Part shown: positions 22,023 to 35,089 of the stretch, piece by piece
Layout of the letters: each line of letters begins with the position of its first letter
Numbering within the stretch: position 1 is the first letter of the stretch
NCBI RefSeq assembly: GCF_018691265.1
Contig: NW_024881327.1
Span: forward strand, 25,103,936 to 25,167,935
Reading direction: 5' to 3'
DNA: 64,000 bases
Source: Tyto alba
Taxonomy: Eukaryota > Chordata > Aves > Strigiformes > Tytonidae
Made by a program: the position numbers and the translations under genes
The notes under the pieces: generated by a model
Databases searched by the model: none
What the model saw: the letters and a program-made list of their open reading frames with translations, nothing else
What the model was told of the DNA's origin: nothing

Positions 22023-25000
22023 GAAAAAAAAAAAAACAACTTTGACAGCATTTGTCCATTTTTGTTTTCTTATTAACTTGTTACTAAATCAAACGTACCA
22101 CAAATTGTCAGAACATGTGGAAACAGTCACAAGAAACCCCACAGTGAATTAATCCAAGGTTTTTCTCTACTGTTATCACCTCAAAATGCTTTGCAGATAT
22201 ACTATATACTTCAGAACTGGGTGACCGAGCAATTTTGCTAGCCACTTGTCCAATAACTGGTAAAAAATGTTTTACAAATTTTTCTTAAATGTATATGTAG
22301 GCTAAAGTACATTGGTAAAAACATTCACACATTGTAGTAACCTAGTTTCTTTTACAGGTGAGTTTAAACAGCATTTAAGGTGATTTCCAGGCTACTTGAA
22401 CTTTCCAAAAGGTCTCTTATTTTACTCACTTGGAGCCCACAATCCTTTCAAATCTTCCCAGCTGTGAGTTTGACAGGTTATATTACAAAGGTCCTTTTTT
22501 CACTCTCCTCATGTTTTATTTTCAGAAAGACTGAATTTCTTTTAAGTCATAATACAGTATAAATAATTGAGTTTCCTTCACTGCTACCACCATTCCCACC
22601 TCTGAAGTTTTTCTCAAAAGCCTTTATACAATAACATCCTCACAATCCACAACTACAGGCTGTCCTTTGAAAAGCTCTCCCTCAGTTAAAAGGCATGTCG
22701 ACATCAGGAATGGCTTTTGATAGATTCATGGTATGTCAGAGACCTGGGCTACAGTCACAGCCCTGGTTGAAGGTATTACAGTTTCAAACTGCTATATCAC
22801 TTCCAAGAGATGTGTGAAAACAGTGGCATCAGTTTATGAGCTTCTGTTGATAATACCAACAATGACACTTCAGAGGCTGTTTGTGCTGAAAATAATTGAA
22901 TCACCACCTGACTCACTTCCAGAAACCTGACTAAATTAAATGAATTATGGATGTGCTATACCAAAATACAAAGCACTTCTAGCAAATCCTTAAAGATGTT
23001 CTCTCTGAAGATGTGTTGCACCTCAAGTATCACGTTCCAGTTTCAGTTCCAATACACAAATTTTCAAAACTAATTTTCTCATACTCGAAGCAAAGTTAAA
23101 TTCCATTCATTCTCAGGGTTTTTTCTTTGCTACACCTGTGTCCCTCCTCAGACTCCTGAAGATCAGTCTGAATACTTAGTTTCTCAGCAAAACCAAGAGC
23201 ATACTTTTCACCTTCTTTTATTAGGATGAAATTCTTAAGAACTACTACATTTTTGAGAACGTATGAGGGGTTCTTTGAGACACATGTCCTTTGGCACAAA
23301 AAGAGTGCACCAAAATATGTCTTTATCTTGAGGGTACCCCAAGAGCATAAAAGCACAGCAGAGCCAACCATCCCACAGGATTTTTACAAATAATGAAGCC
23401 AGTAGGGACAAACAGGTGGGAAACAGAGCAAGACACAGAGCATGAGAACCACACCACATTTTGACTATGGACATAATGTGGACTCCTAGACTAGGTTTAG
23501 CTGCATTTAGCTGTAAAAAGAGTTGCCTCAAATACATCTCACCCCTAACTAAGCTTTCTTCTGCACAAAATGAATACATTTCTCTGACTCTGTTTAACTC
23601 AGTGCTGATAAATTCCTTTCCCTGGAAAGGGAGAACACCTTCTGTTGTATTTCAGACTTATGGAAGAATCCCAGAAAACCACAGATAAACCAGATTACAT
23701 AGATATTGGAAGTAGCCCAGCTCTAATGTACCTACGTATAAATACGATTTGCAAAAAACCTCTGTGCAGTAACCCCTTTTCATTATTCACTCCTGCTGAG
23801 GTGTCTGTGTGTGCTAAGAAACTAAGAAATGTGAAACAAATCCCTCACAGCAGAATGGGACCACCCTGAGCCTAAGAAGAGTCCTACTCCTCTCCCATGA
23901 AGACCAGCAAACTGAGAGGATTGCTCTTTGGACGCCCATCAGCCACCCACTGCTGTGTATCGTCATCTGTTTAGGGTGCAATTTTCCATCAGCTCTAGGT
24001 ACTCCAAGTCAGGACTGGGCAAGTTATCACCCCTTTTCCCCTCTATCCTCCTCCCCACATGTTCCCATCACCTCTTTTGTGCCCGTTTAGTGCTCATCGT
24101 TCACATGAACCTGGAAAGAGTCAGTCAACCGCAGTTCGGACTTCAGTCAGCAAACACTGCTGTGGGACTGCACCCTGAAGTACAGAGTATGTGCAGGGGT
24201 AATACTGCACAGAATATAAGGTTAAGTTTACCTTGGTACTGGTGGCTATTATGTTTTAGACCCCATTTTTCTCCAGAGCTATTTCTCCTCTCAAGGACAA
24301 ATGTGGGGTCCTTAAAAAGGGGAAATTTTGCTAGCAGGGAACGCTGAGGTCTCAGCCCTTGCATAATCCCATAATGGTGCATTACTGTAGTACAGAAAGC
24401 TTGCACCAGCAATTGCCTCTTCAGTGTGTCATAAATGTTCCTCCCACTCTGATATTAAAGAGTTAGAAATAGAAACTGGAAAATAAAGAGAAAGAATGAG
24501 TTGTTCTGTTCTTTCATGTTTGTAGAGACTGTCTACAAAAAAAACCCCAGTCTCACGACTTTCAGTCTTTTAGATTTTCATTAGAAACCGATTCTGTAAT
24601 TATTAGAGATAAGAGTCAACTTCTTAACACTATAAAATTCTCAAAGTATGCAAAACAAGAATGAATTTGTTTTAGCCAGGTATTGATCCTTAGTATAATC
24701 CCTTCAAAGACATCTGAAAGTCACCTCCCAGAATAATGCCCCAGGGAAATGACAAGTTCAGTGATAGGTTGCCTTTACTTAATGTTTTGTTTTAAAAAAG
24801 AAATCTGATTCCAACGCTTTGCATCTCCCGTGAATGTCCCCAGGAGAGCTAGAGATAAAAAAAACCCACGTAAATTCCATTTTCTAGTCATTCCAGAGAT
24901 GCATTAATACTGTAATAGAGGAAAATGGATTGTAACTCTGTGCTGTATTTTTAGTGTCCTCTCTTTCATCTGTCATGCTGGAATGTGAGTTTTGGTGCTA

Positions 25001-25594
25001 ACTCATGCCTGGATGGGGAATATTGTCCATGCTGCAACATAACTCTGAGCTACGACTGTGCTCAGATAGCACGTTGCTTCACTGCATTAACAAACCCGTA
25101 AACACGGTGCTCGTAAGCTGAACAGGCAAAGGGGGGATTTTTTTTTTAATCAGGGTAGTTGACAGATTCTTTTTCATAAAGTAAACTTAGAGAACATTTC
25201 TGTGCTCAATCTAAAGATGTATCTGTATCACCTTCAGGAACTGTGAAACCTCCAGGCACTAACTCTGGGAACACTGCACAGTCTCATTGTTACAACCCAC
25301 CAGAGTCCCACTGATACCAATAACCTGTTTTGCAGCCTCTGTATTAGTAGCCCTGCTCATTTCAAAGACATCATGCAAAATTATCTTATACAAAGCTTCA
25401 GTTTGGTGCCATCACTGGATCTGTAACATATGAATTTACCATACATTGATTTTTTTAAAAAGTAGAGATCAAACCTAGCTTTAAGTAGCTGATGCTTCTT
25501 TAATACATGCTAATAAACTAGCTAAAATCATGATAATCAAGAACATAAAAAGTAATCATGGGAAGTATCAAGGAACTGAGTGCACTAATAAGCT

Positions 25595-26115
25595 TTAAGG
25601 TCCCTGACCAACCTCACCTGGGACCTCCACCCACACACATGGATCCAGGAGCTCTATTTAAGATCACAGCTGAGGTGTTGGTCCCTACCTGAGCTATGCT
25701 GGAGGAGTGCTGGTCTCCAGCTCAGCCACAACCGTGACTGGCCATGAAGTCCCCTGATCTAGACCTCAATTTGAAGACCAGTTTCTGGTTGCTGGCTTGC
25801 CCTTGGCCCAGCCTTCTCAACTGTGGACCTGTGGCATGATCAATGGATCTGATCCTGACCTACAGACTGACTTCTTGGCTCAGCCTCAGACCTGCCTTAT
25901 CATCGATATAGCCTTATCTGTACTCCTAGCTGGATCTAGCCACCTTTCCAGCATTTGTCCTGCTTGCCTTGCTTAGATACTGTGGGACTGGGCCATGGGC
26001 AACAAAACCCCTATCTTGCTGTGGGATCCCCCTTGGTGCCCCACTCGCCTTCCCCGAGGGAGCTGCTCTGCCCTTGCTGTTGTCTGGTAACGAAGTGGGA
26101 CTAAGCAGTTCTAGA
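25595..26115. other. Unclassified repeat-like stretch
   Basis: About 520 bases with pyrimidine-rich, CCT- and CTG-dense composition unlike its AT-rich neighbours. It has a TATTTAAG near 25655 and repeated short phrases (CAGCTCAGCC, CTTGGCCCAGCC, CTTGGCTCAGCC). It has the feel of an old LTR or other retroelement fragment, but I recognise no family and see no coding potential. Confidence 0.3.
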
Positions 26116-27138
26116 AACACAAATTTTACGTAATTATTCCCCAAAACATCTCAGTATGCAGAGCAAAGAAAGTCATCACACTGGTTTCCAGTAACTCTGC
26201 AAGTGAATTCCATAACACAGCTTGAGGATTGTAGACAACTGGCCAGTTATCATAGAAATATGCAGACATGCTGAAGGAACAGGGCTCTAAATGGTCCAAC
26301 TTTCAGACTTGACATGGCAATCCACTGCATGTGACACTATTCTATCTAAAAGCAGCACTCAAAATTTGCTCTAAATTATGATAATAATATCCTATTATAA
26401 AATATGATAAAATGTACAGAAGAGAAAGTGAAAAATCTAAGTTAGCCTTGGCTGGAGTAAGTGCTATATAGTGATTCCATTTAGCTCATAAGGAAGGAAA
26501 GGAAGAAGTAAGACAGTATATATTATACTACAGGTGATGATTCTGCTTGGTTCATGAGCCCAGCCCTAGACCTTACCAGCTGCTGAAAAGACAGTTGCCA
26601 TGCAGAATCTGGAAGGAAAAGTATATGATGATTAGGAGGGGGAATGCAACAGTAAACGTCTGAAAGGAAGGCAAGAGAGAGGACAAATGGACAGGAAAGA
26701 AGCCTAATCTTTCAGGGAGACTAATGCAAGACAGTGTATGTGATGGAAGAAGTGAAGGCCACAGGAAAAAAAATTCTGGATACTGAGGTGAAAATGAAGC
26801 TAGTCATGATCAGGGCTCAGGACGAAAAGCAAGTTAAAAAGGAGACAGAGTGGGACCTGGTATAAAATGTTGAGGACTCTTGCAGATACAAAGCCCACTT
26901 GAAGAGTTCTCAGGATCATATACAAACTACACTGTACATAATGAGGCACCTTTGCACTCAAGCAGCAGCTGAAATAAAAAGTAAAAATGGCAAGCCGATG
27001 GCATTTAATGCAAATTTCTAGTAAGTGACAAAATTGTATAAAGTAATGAAAAGCTTGTATATCTAAGAAGGCGGCTTCTGGGGTACAAAGACTTAAGGAA
27101 TTTGATAATAGGAGGCAGAAAAGGAAGAGCTGAGGTGT

Positions 27139-27843
27139 TGTATTGGGTTCGCATGGCACGGTTTTGGTAGCAGGGGGTCTACAGGGGTGGCTTAAGTGAG
27201 AAGCTGCTAGAAGCTTCCCCCATATCCGATAGAGCCAATGCCAGCCGGCTCCAAGGTGGGCCCGCTGCTGGCCGAGGCCGAGCCCAGCAGCAATGGTTGT
27301 AGGGCCTCTGGGATAACATTTAGGAAGAAGAAAAAAAATCTGCTCAATTGCAGAGCAGTGAGAATATGTGAGAGAAACAACTCTGCAGACACCAGGCGCG
27401 GGAGCAGAGATTCCCCTGCGGCCTGTGGTGAAAGCCATGGCGAGGCAGGCTGTGCCCTGCAGCCCGTGGAGGTCCATGGTGGAGCAGATCTCCACCTGCA
27501 GCCCATGGAAGACCCCATGCCAGAGCAGGTGGGTGCCCAAAGGAGGCTGTGACCCTGTAGGAAGCCCAAACTGGAGCAGGCTCCTGGCAGGACCTGTGGC
27601 CCCGTGGAGAGAGAAGCCCACGCTGGAGCAGGTTTGCTGGCAGGACTTGTGACCCTATGGGGGACCCACGCTGGAGCAGTCTGTTCCCAAAGGACTGAAC
27701 ACCATACAAGGGAACCATGCTGGAGCAGTTCATGAAGAGCTGCAGCCCATGGGAAGGAGTCATGATGGAGAAGTTCATGGAGGACTGTCGCCTGTGGGAG
27801 GTACTCCACACTGAAGCAGGGAAAGAGTGTGAGGAGTCCTGGG
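27139..27843 (+). mobile_element. Truncated solo LTR, avian endogenous retrovirus (copy 2)
   Basis: On the plus strand it begins TGTATTGGGTTCGCATGGCA. It then follows copy 1 (6078-7188, opposite strand) through the same GC-rich tandem array, with units such as CACGCTGGAGCAGGTTTGCT, up to GAGTGTGAGGAGTCC. Beyond about 27843 the similarity stops, so the 3' part with the poly(A) signal is missing. It is antisense to CRACD. The TATA-like sequence of copy 1 is altered here. Long minus-strand frames (26800-27621, 27207-27887) read through the array and are not genes. Nothing from a viral protein-coding region is present. Confidence 0.75.
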
Positions 27844-28428
27844 ACCATTTCAGGAAGGCTTTCCTGACTCTTCTGCCCCGACCACATGCCACTCAGTACA
27901 CATCAGAAATGGTGACTCATAAAGTGGTTGTGGCTCCTAGTCCTGTGCTGCTCAGCTGCAATATAAATTATAGAAAAGGTGAAACAATTCAAATTTCACC
28001 AAAACCTGTAATGAATCCTATAAAAAGATACATGCAAACAAAGAACTAGAGAGAGCAAAGCTGCTCTTTGCCACAAAACTTTCTGTCCTGGCACGTCCTT
28101 TCATTTCCACAATACACCTCATAACCCAGAAATAAGAAACTTCTAAATAGATCTGTTTCAGCTGACACAACTGAGGAAAATCCAACCATGCTTTCTTTTA
28201 GAAGCCTTACGATGTCCGTATGTTGCTTTGCTATTCTTGGGCTTGAAGAGATACTTACTGAAATCAGAGTGCTGCTAAGATGAAGTCTCCAGGAGAAGGT
28301 GGACACCAAGCACCACTGCACCGAGGCACTCCCACTGAAGTCAGGAAGGCACTCAAATGAGGCACTTACAAAGGAAATTAGGAGACTGACAAAACCCAAT
28401 TGCAGCAATCAGGCTAATAAGCAAAAGG

Positions 28429-28446
28429 AAAAAAAAAAAAAAAAAA
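28429..28446. repeat. A18 homopolymer
   Basis: Uninterrupted A run. No retroposon body recognised beside it. Confidence 0.9.
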
Positions 28447-31400
28447 TGCCCAGTGTATGAAAATTGGATGTGACAGAGAGAAGATATCTTGGGAGTTCTT
28501 TGAAGCTGAAAGTGGGTAGACAGATCATTGTTTTACTGTTGGCCCAAATTGCTTCATACAGAACTGCCCAATGCTGCATCCCCATGGAAATGTGTCAAAG
28601 TAGTGGCTGAAATTGTCCAAGAAGCAATCAGGACATTTCCCTGGACCCAAACCACAAAAGCTTGTGATTCTCTAGGTCTGGTTGTTTTCACGTTTAGGCA
28701 GTACCTTCAATCCATAGGAATTTATGAATGTATAAGTATACCACCAGCTAATAAACAAATACATCAAATTAAGTTTTCTTATTCTTCCTATTTTAACAAA
28801 GCAGATTCTTGCAAGCTATCATTTATAGGTTGTTGGGTTTCCCTCCTCCCCGCTCACAAATTTAGAAACTGAACAGCTGAACTGTTGATGAATCATTTTC
28901 ATGAGATCAAATCCTCTAATAGTCATGCAGAAAAAACAATACACAAACATTAAAAGTTTATACATTAGGCTTACAAGTCTGAGTTAGAGGTAAAAGCAAG
29001 ACTTCACTTTAAGAAGATTTGAAAATATCATGAGCTGGTTTTGGAAATTTTGGGACAAATTGTATGCCAACAACTGCTTTGATATGTCTGCTTTAAAAGA
29101 GTCCATCTAAATGAGATGCTAAGAACAGACTGTACCTTGGGATCAAGCCTTTAGTGAAATCCCTGGGGTGGCCTAGAGCAGGAATGTGAATCTTCACGTC
29201 CTGCTGTTGATTGTCCTCTGCACCGAATTTGATGTTTACAGGTAGCACAGGACAATGCTAATTAAAAAAGACCATAACATCCATCCTACTCTTTTCACTA
29301 TCCCTCTGAAAGTAACATGGGAGACACTCTTCATGTGAAGTATCATGGGTTTCAATTACTCATTGAAATGATGTAAAATCTGAACTGCAAGGTGAACATG
29401 CCATCAGAGCATGGGCTGGCATTGCTCAAAAGGCTACGCTGAGTCCAGAAAGAGACTGAGCAGTTTCTCCTGACTTTTTTTTTTTTTCCTTACTTAATCA
29501 ATCACCACACATTCTTTCAAAGATACATGTCAGGTAATTACCTGAGTGATAATAAAAAAGTCACTTGAGAGATGAGGAAAACATAATTACATTTATTTTT
29601 CAGGCCAGTCTCTATGACAACATATGTGAATGCCATTGATCAGCAGTTAGTAACCAAGGCCACATTTGACGCAGAATAGTTGTTCTCATTCACATGAAAT
29701 GCAAAATGAAAATTAAATATTCAGAAACTAAAATGGAGATACAAGTAATAGTGAATAAACTGTATCACATACTAGACCCAACTTATATAATACACTGTTA
29801 TTGGAGGAGTAGAAGACCACAAATACCTGCAGAAACTCCCAAACTGAGTATGCTGTTTAGAAAAATCAGATGAATAATTTTGTTTTCCAAGGCAAATGCT
29901 CAGCTGGGAACAATCACAGAAAGGGTGGCTGAGCACTAAACAAGCCTCTCCTATCTCTAACTTCCATTAAAACAACCACAGGAATACAGGTCCCAGTCTG
30001 CACTCTCCAAAAGAACCTGTATGTTATTTGGCCTGTGTATTCTCTCAGAGCTGTCATGTTCCTGCTATCCATCTATGCACAAACCCAGTACAAACTTCAC
30101 TCACAGTAACAAAGTTCGCACAGGCTAAAAGCAGATGTTATGTCAAAAGTACACCTAGTGCTGCCTTTTTTTTTTTCCCCCATTTTTTTCCCCCTTTTTT
30201 TTTGTATGAAGAAAGTTAAAAAGGAACTGAAACACTGTGGCTTTCTTGGCAATATTTGTTGCTATCATTCCCTCCTTGCTTACAGAGGACCAAGTCTTCC
30301 CTTAGTCCTCCTCCTATCCATAAAAATTAATAAAATTACTGTCCCTTATCCTTTACATCCCTCTGTGATTCACCATTTGTTTCCACTTTCTGGAGGCTTC
30401 TTTCTCAAATTTCAATCCATTAGAGAGATGGTGATTTAGCCATGTTGATAGCTATGCTTCCTATCATTTCTCTGCCTGAAAATTTGTGCTTGTGCCCTTT
30501 GTGGCCATTCAGGCACAGAATTCAACATCAATGTAAAATTAAAATTTCTACTATACAGGTCAAATACCTCTTAGATAAACAATAACAGCTGTCTAGAATT
30601 TATTGTCCATACCACAACTCAACTGACTGATCAAATCTTGATCACATCATTTCCCCTCTAAAAAATACTTTGAGGAAGGCCACTAGCAGCCAAGTATCTC
30701 CCAAGAAATACACAATGCAGGTGCCCCATCCCATGGAAGCCTCGTCCATTCATCACTGACATTCTTTCCACTGCTGCCATTGGCCTCTCTTAAGCAGAGA
30801 GAAGCCACATTTGTACTACAAAAGCTGATGGCTGGTATGAAACCACCGTCTCTTTGCCACCGTCAGGCTGTCTGTGGCATTTGGACTCGGGTGTAAACCA
30901 CCAGAAAAACAGCCCAACTCACCCAGACTCTGACAAAAATTAACTTTAGCGAATTATTAAATGAAGGCCTCTTAAAATGACAATTACATGCATTCCTTCC
31001 CACTCCTCAGTTCTTCTCCTGATCTTTTCAAACACAAAGATTCACTTTTGGTGCTGGCAGACAGCCTGACTGGAGAAATTCAGGAAACTTCATTTCTTAC
31101 CAGGAGACAGCCGCTCACACAACTTGCAGCTCCAGACAGATTCGTGACCCGACTTGTGCTGCATCTTTGGCACTGCACCCCAGTTTGCCACCCTGGGGGC
31201 TCCCCCTGGGAACTTCCCACCACAAGCAATAAAACTCCTGATGCAGCTTGGGAACACACCGTGCTCCTTGCCCCAGCTTTGGTCCATAAACAGTTTATTG
31301 CTTATTTTGCTTATCTATATAGCCTAGTGATGAGAACTGTGCAAAATACTTGCCCTAAACTCACGTGAAGCCTGCCTTTGAGTCCAGACTTTGGGCAAAT

Positions 31401-34400
31401 ATTACAAAAAGCACTGGAAGATTTTCCTTCAGTTCTGCATATGCTCAGTTTATATTTCTAGAATTGAAGTTTCCTAGAAAGATGTCAGGATAATTTTCAA
31501 GGAAAGATAATTTTGAAGTTCTGCTGGTAAACTTGTCAGAAACCTAACTTCATGTTTGCAAGGGAATGCTTTTGGCTTCTACAATCATGGAAGTGACACA
31601 ATGCAATTATATGATCTTTCTGAATTACCTGATCAAGTGCAACAAGGGTGGGGCTTGAATAGCAAATACCAACTCTGTTTGCCAAAATGAGGCATTTTCA
31701 AAGAACTAATACATCTGGAGAAATCACACTGCTTATTCATGTGGTCCCTACAAGCAGAAAAGGAGCTGAATTCATTAGCTGAGTAGTAACTGCTGTACAG
31801 TTTAGCACAGCTCTACTAGGCAAAGCACTGGGTGACTGACAGTCCAGACCCAATAGGAATTCGTACTGACAAAGGTTCAGCAACTACTGGGCAAAGTTGT
31901 TTATGAGACAGCAAATATCTCACTTTTCTTCTTCACAGGCAGTCTTCCACAACATATAGAGAGAACTAAGATCTTTAGGCGATTTCTTAGTAATGAAGAT
32001 GACTTTATGTAGGTAACCTGGGAAAAATTTTACAGGGATTATGTGGAACTTGATGGGGATTTGCAAATAAAGGGGTCCCATTTCATGGACAGGCACATTC
32101 AAGAGACTGAGGTTTGCGGAGAGACTTTTCCCTGGAAGAAGATCAAAGTTGTCACACTTTAATCTTAAAGACGTGACAGGTCTAATTCCAGGCCCTTTGA
32201 AATACTACATTCAGCCCAAGTAAATGCACTCTACTGTACCCTTTATAAGAAAAAATTAATTCCCTACTGCCTCTGCAGATCAACTCAGAATGACAAACTT
32301 TTTGTAGGGCACCGCACAGGTGCCTTTTTGGGTATGTCCTCACAATGCTTGCTTAGTGTCAACTATGACAAATATAAAATCTTATAAAGTTCCAAATCAT
32401 AGCCACAGAACAGAAGTTTCTGCAGACTTTACTGAAGATCCACAAACGCAACTTAACTTGTCTTTTAATAAGCATTTCTAGCTCCCAGGTCATATGGTTA
32501 GGACAGAAAGTTAATGAATACAGTTTTAACTTTGTAAACTCAAGAAGAGCAATATAGAAGTGGAAAAAGGAATTCCAGTCTTTCACAAGGCAGAGCAAGA
32601 CAAATTGCAGTTGGAAACCTCCCACTTGGGAATTGCAAAACAACATGGATGAATAAATAGGTTGAAGTGTGCATACATCAGGATACCAAGCAAGTTATTT
32701 GCATCTGATGAGTCCAGGAAATATCTGTAAGAAAGGATGGACAGGCAGATCTCTCTCAGGCTGCTTCCAACTCAGCTAGTCAATCTACACCATATGCAGA
32801 TTACCTAAACTGCTCCTGGTACGTCTGCATCACCCGTCGGCACAGTCTCCATTAGAGATTCAGGCGTTAGCTCTGAGCAGGCTTGTAAGCCAATACAGCA
32901 CACAGTGAAATACTAGCTTAGGTCTTGGAAGCAATACAGATGTCTTATTTAGCCTATACTCATTTATTTGCTTGCCTCTACCTCCCTGAAGCAGCTTCTC
33001 CCCTTAATATCTTTTCAAAATAACAACCTCCTCTCCCTAAAACAAAACAAAAAGTCCACATGAAACATCTGCAGATAACATATTAATGTACTTTAGAGGC
33101 TGATGAAGAAATACAGCTCTATTAAAGGAATGGGAGAATCCCCGAACTTTTGTTGCAAAATTGGAACTTTCATTAAGCTTCTGTAAATATACAGTGGTTG
33201 TACATTCTTAAAGAGTTTGAATCAAATGGTTTTATAAAACTACTCAGGATTTTGGTTATATAAATATGCTACTTGTTATTTGTATTTGCTCTGGTCCATT
33301 TCCATATGAATAGTGGAAAGTATGGCAATGTATTTACTGTTAGACAACTTGTAAGCAACTGTGCATATTATTTTCCTTTGCCTATCTCTGCTTTCAATTC
33401 ATAAACATTTGAAATTATACTGAAGGCAAAAAAATATAATGGATGGAAGCTATGCTGCTGGAAACAGAAAGGGGTGGCAAAACTAAGCTCTCCAAAGCAA
33501 TCTAATGCACTGCACTGAACATCTATGTCTGTTGTAAGACGAGTAACGTGGCAAACACTACCTGCAAACTGAAAATTATTATCAAATCCCATCCACATTT
33601 GTACCATGAAGCCTGACAGAGAAAATAGAGTTTTGACTGAGTATTTATAGCAGGCTAAACCAGAAGAACCTCTCACAAACCGCAGACACAGAAAGAAACG
33701 TTCAATTTGAGATGACACATGGGACCCTTCACATTTGCTAATTCCCTGTGATTGAAATTGCGTAGTCTGATTTAATTCCACCAGAGGCTTACATTTAATG
33801 CCTTTATTAATTAGAAAGACTAATACATTTAAAAATGCAAGCATTCAGCAGTCTCACAAGGGTATGCCACACCTTCACTGTTGAGGAATGGGACAAATTC
33901 CCATATCACTGTTTGTTTCTGGGCGCAGCACTGCATTTTCAGTTGCGCTGAATGGGAAATCCCTGATAGCGAGATGATGCCCTTTGTTTTGCTCTTGTTC
34001 TCTAGTTTGCTCTTGAGGCAAAAGGCACTGTAACTTCCTACAGTCACTCGGCATCATGCACGCAGGTAATGCAACGCAATAGCCGTCAGTCACATCTCTA
34101 TCTTCTGTATGGCTACTCTCAGTCTTGATTTTAGGATAAATTGGGATAGGCAAAAGAGGTGCACAAGATTGCACTGAAGAAACCAAAGGGGAAACCTAGA
34201 ACTTACAGAATTTAATGGAATGGAACAAAAAATTAAGAAGCTTAAAAAAAAAATAATCACATTTTCACAGCTATGATTTTGCACTGAAAATATTGTACAG
34301 GGTGATATTTCTGATACGCGTTTCTTTCTTGAGCAGAGACATTTGGTATGGTATTTTGATCCTCTCAGACTTTTTTGTTACTTTCAGACACTCACAGTCC

Positions 34401-34519
34401 CCAGTGCAAACAGATAATTTTTTTTTTCCAAAGAAGCAGGCTTTAACCAGGACTCAGTTAACCTCTCTGAGACTTTCAGTTGGAAAGTGAAGTAAGTGTT
34501 ACTGACCCAATTAGTTTGT

Positions 34520-34635
34520 GCATCTGGTTTTGTTTTTTTGTTTTTTTTGGAGGTGGGGTTTTTTTGTTGTTGTTAGTTTGGGGTTTTGTTTTTTTGTTGT
34601 TTGTTGTTTGTTTTGGTTTGTTTTTTTTTTTCCTT
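34520..34635. repeat. T/G-rich low-complexity stretch
   Basis: Alternating T runs and GTTTG or GTTG units over about 110 bases. In the transcript this reads as an A/C-rich tract. Frames within it are compositional artefacts. Confidence 0.9.
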
Positions 34636-35089
34636 CTGTTCTGTTCCTAGTTAGAGATTTCTGACTAGTTAATTCTGTACAGTTTCCTTCTCCCACAATT
34701 TCTACAGAAAATTCTCACGCTGTCCTGTTGTCCTTTCTTGTCACTGGAATATGATCTGATTTCCAGGTGCCTCTCTCCCCTCTCTTCCTTCTCCTCTACA
34801 TTCAAACTGGATCAGAATAAAAGCAGCCTGTCAGTTGACCCCGATTACAATGCAAAAACTGTACGAGGTAGACTGAAAGAGGATGTGTATGTCCTGACCC
34901 AGAGATACCACCTTGCAGGGAAAAGTACGCAATAAAGTATCTGTAGCAGCCAGTTCAAGTTTCCCTTTTCTCAGTTTTAAAAACACGGATGCCATTAATA
35001 CCTCTGCTCAGGTGTTCACCATGGAGTTCTGTTAAATCACAGAGCCGGATTCAAATTCATTTCTCCTTCACCCTGGGATTTCTTTTTTG

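Noticed and set aside
21799..22059. Frame containing [15 protein letters not shown] as a possible gene
   Set aside because: This is the decayed coding remnant of the CR1 element and has no independent gene structure.
26800..27892. Minus-strand frames of 182-273 codons
   Set aside because: They cross LTR copy 2 antisense to its array and run into unrelated flanking sequence. There is no conserved peptide.
33368..33844. 158-codon minus-strand frame in intron 3
   Set aside because: No good flanking splice sites in a compatible phase were noted, there is no recognisable motif, and composition matches the surrounding AT-rich intron.
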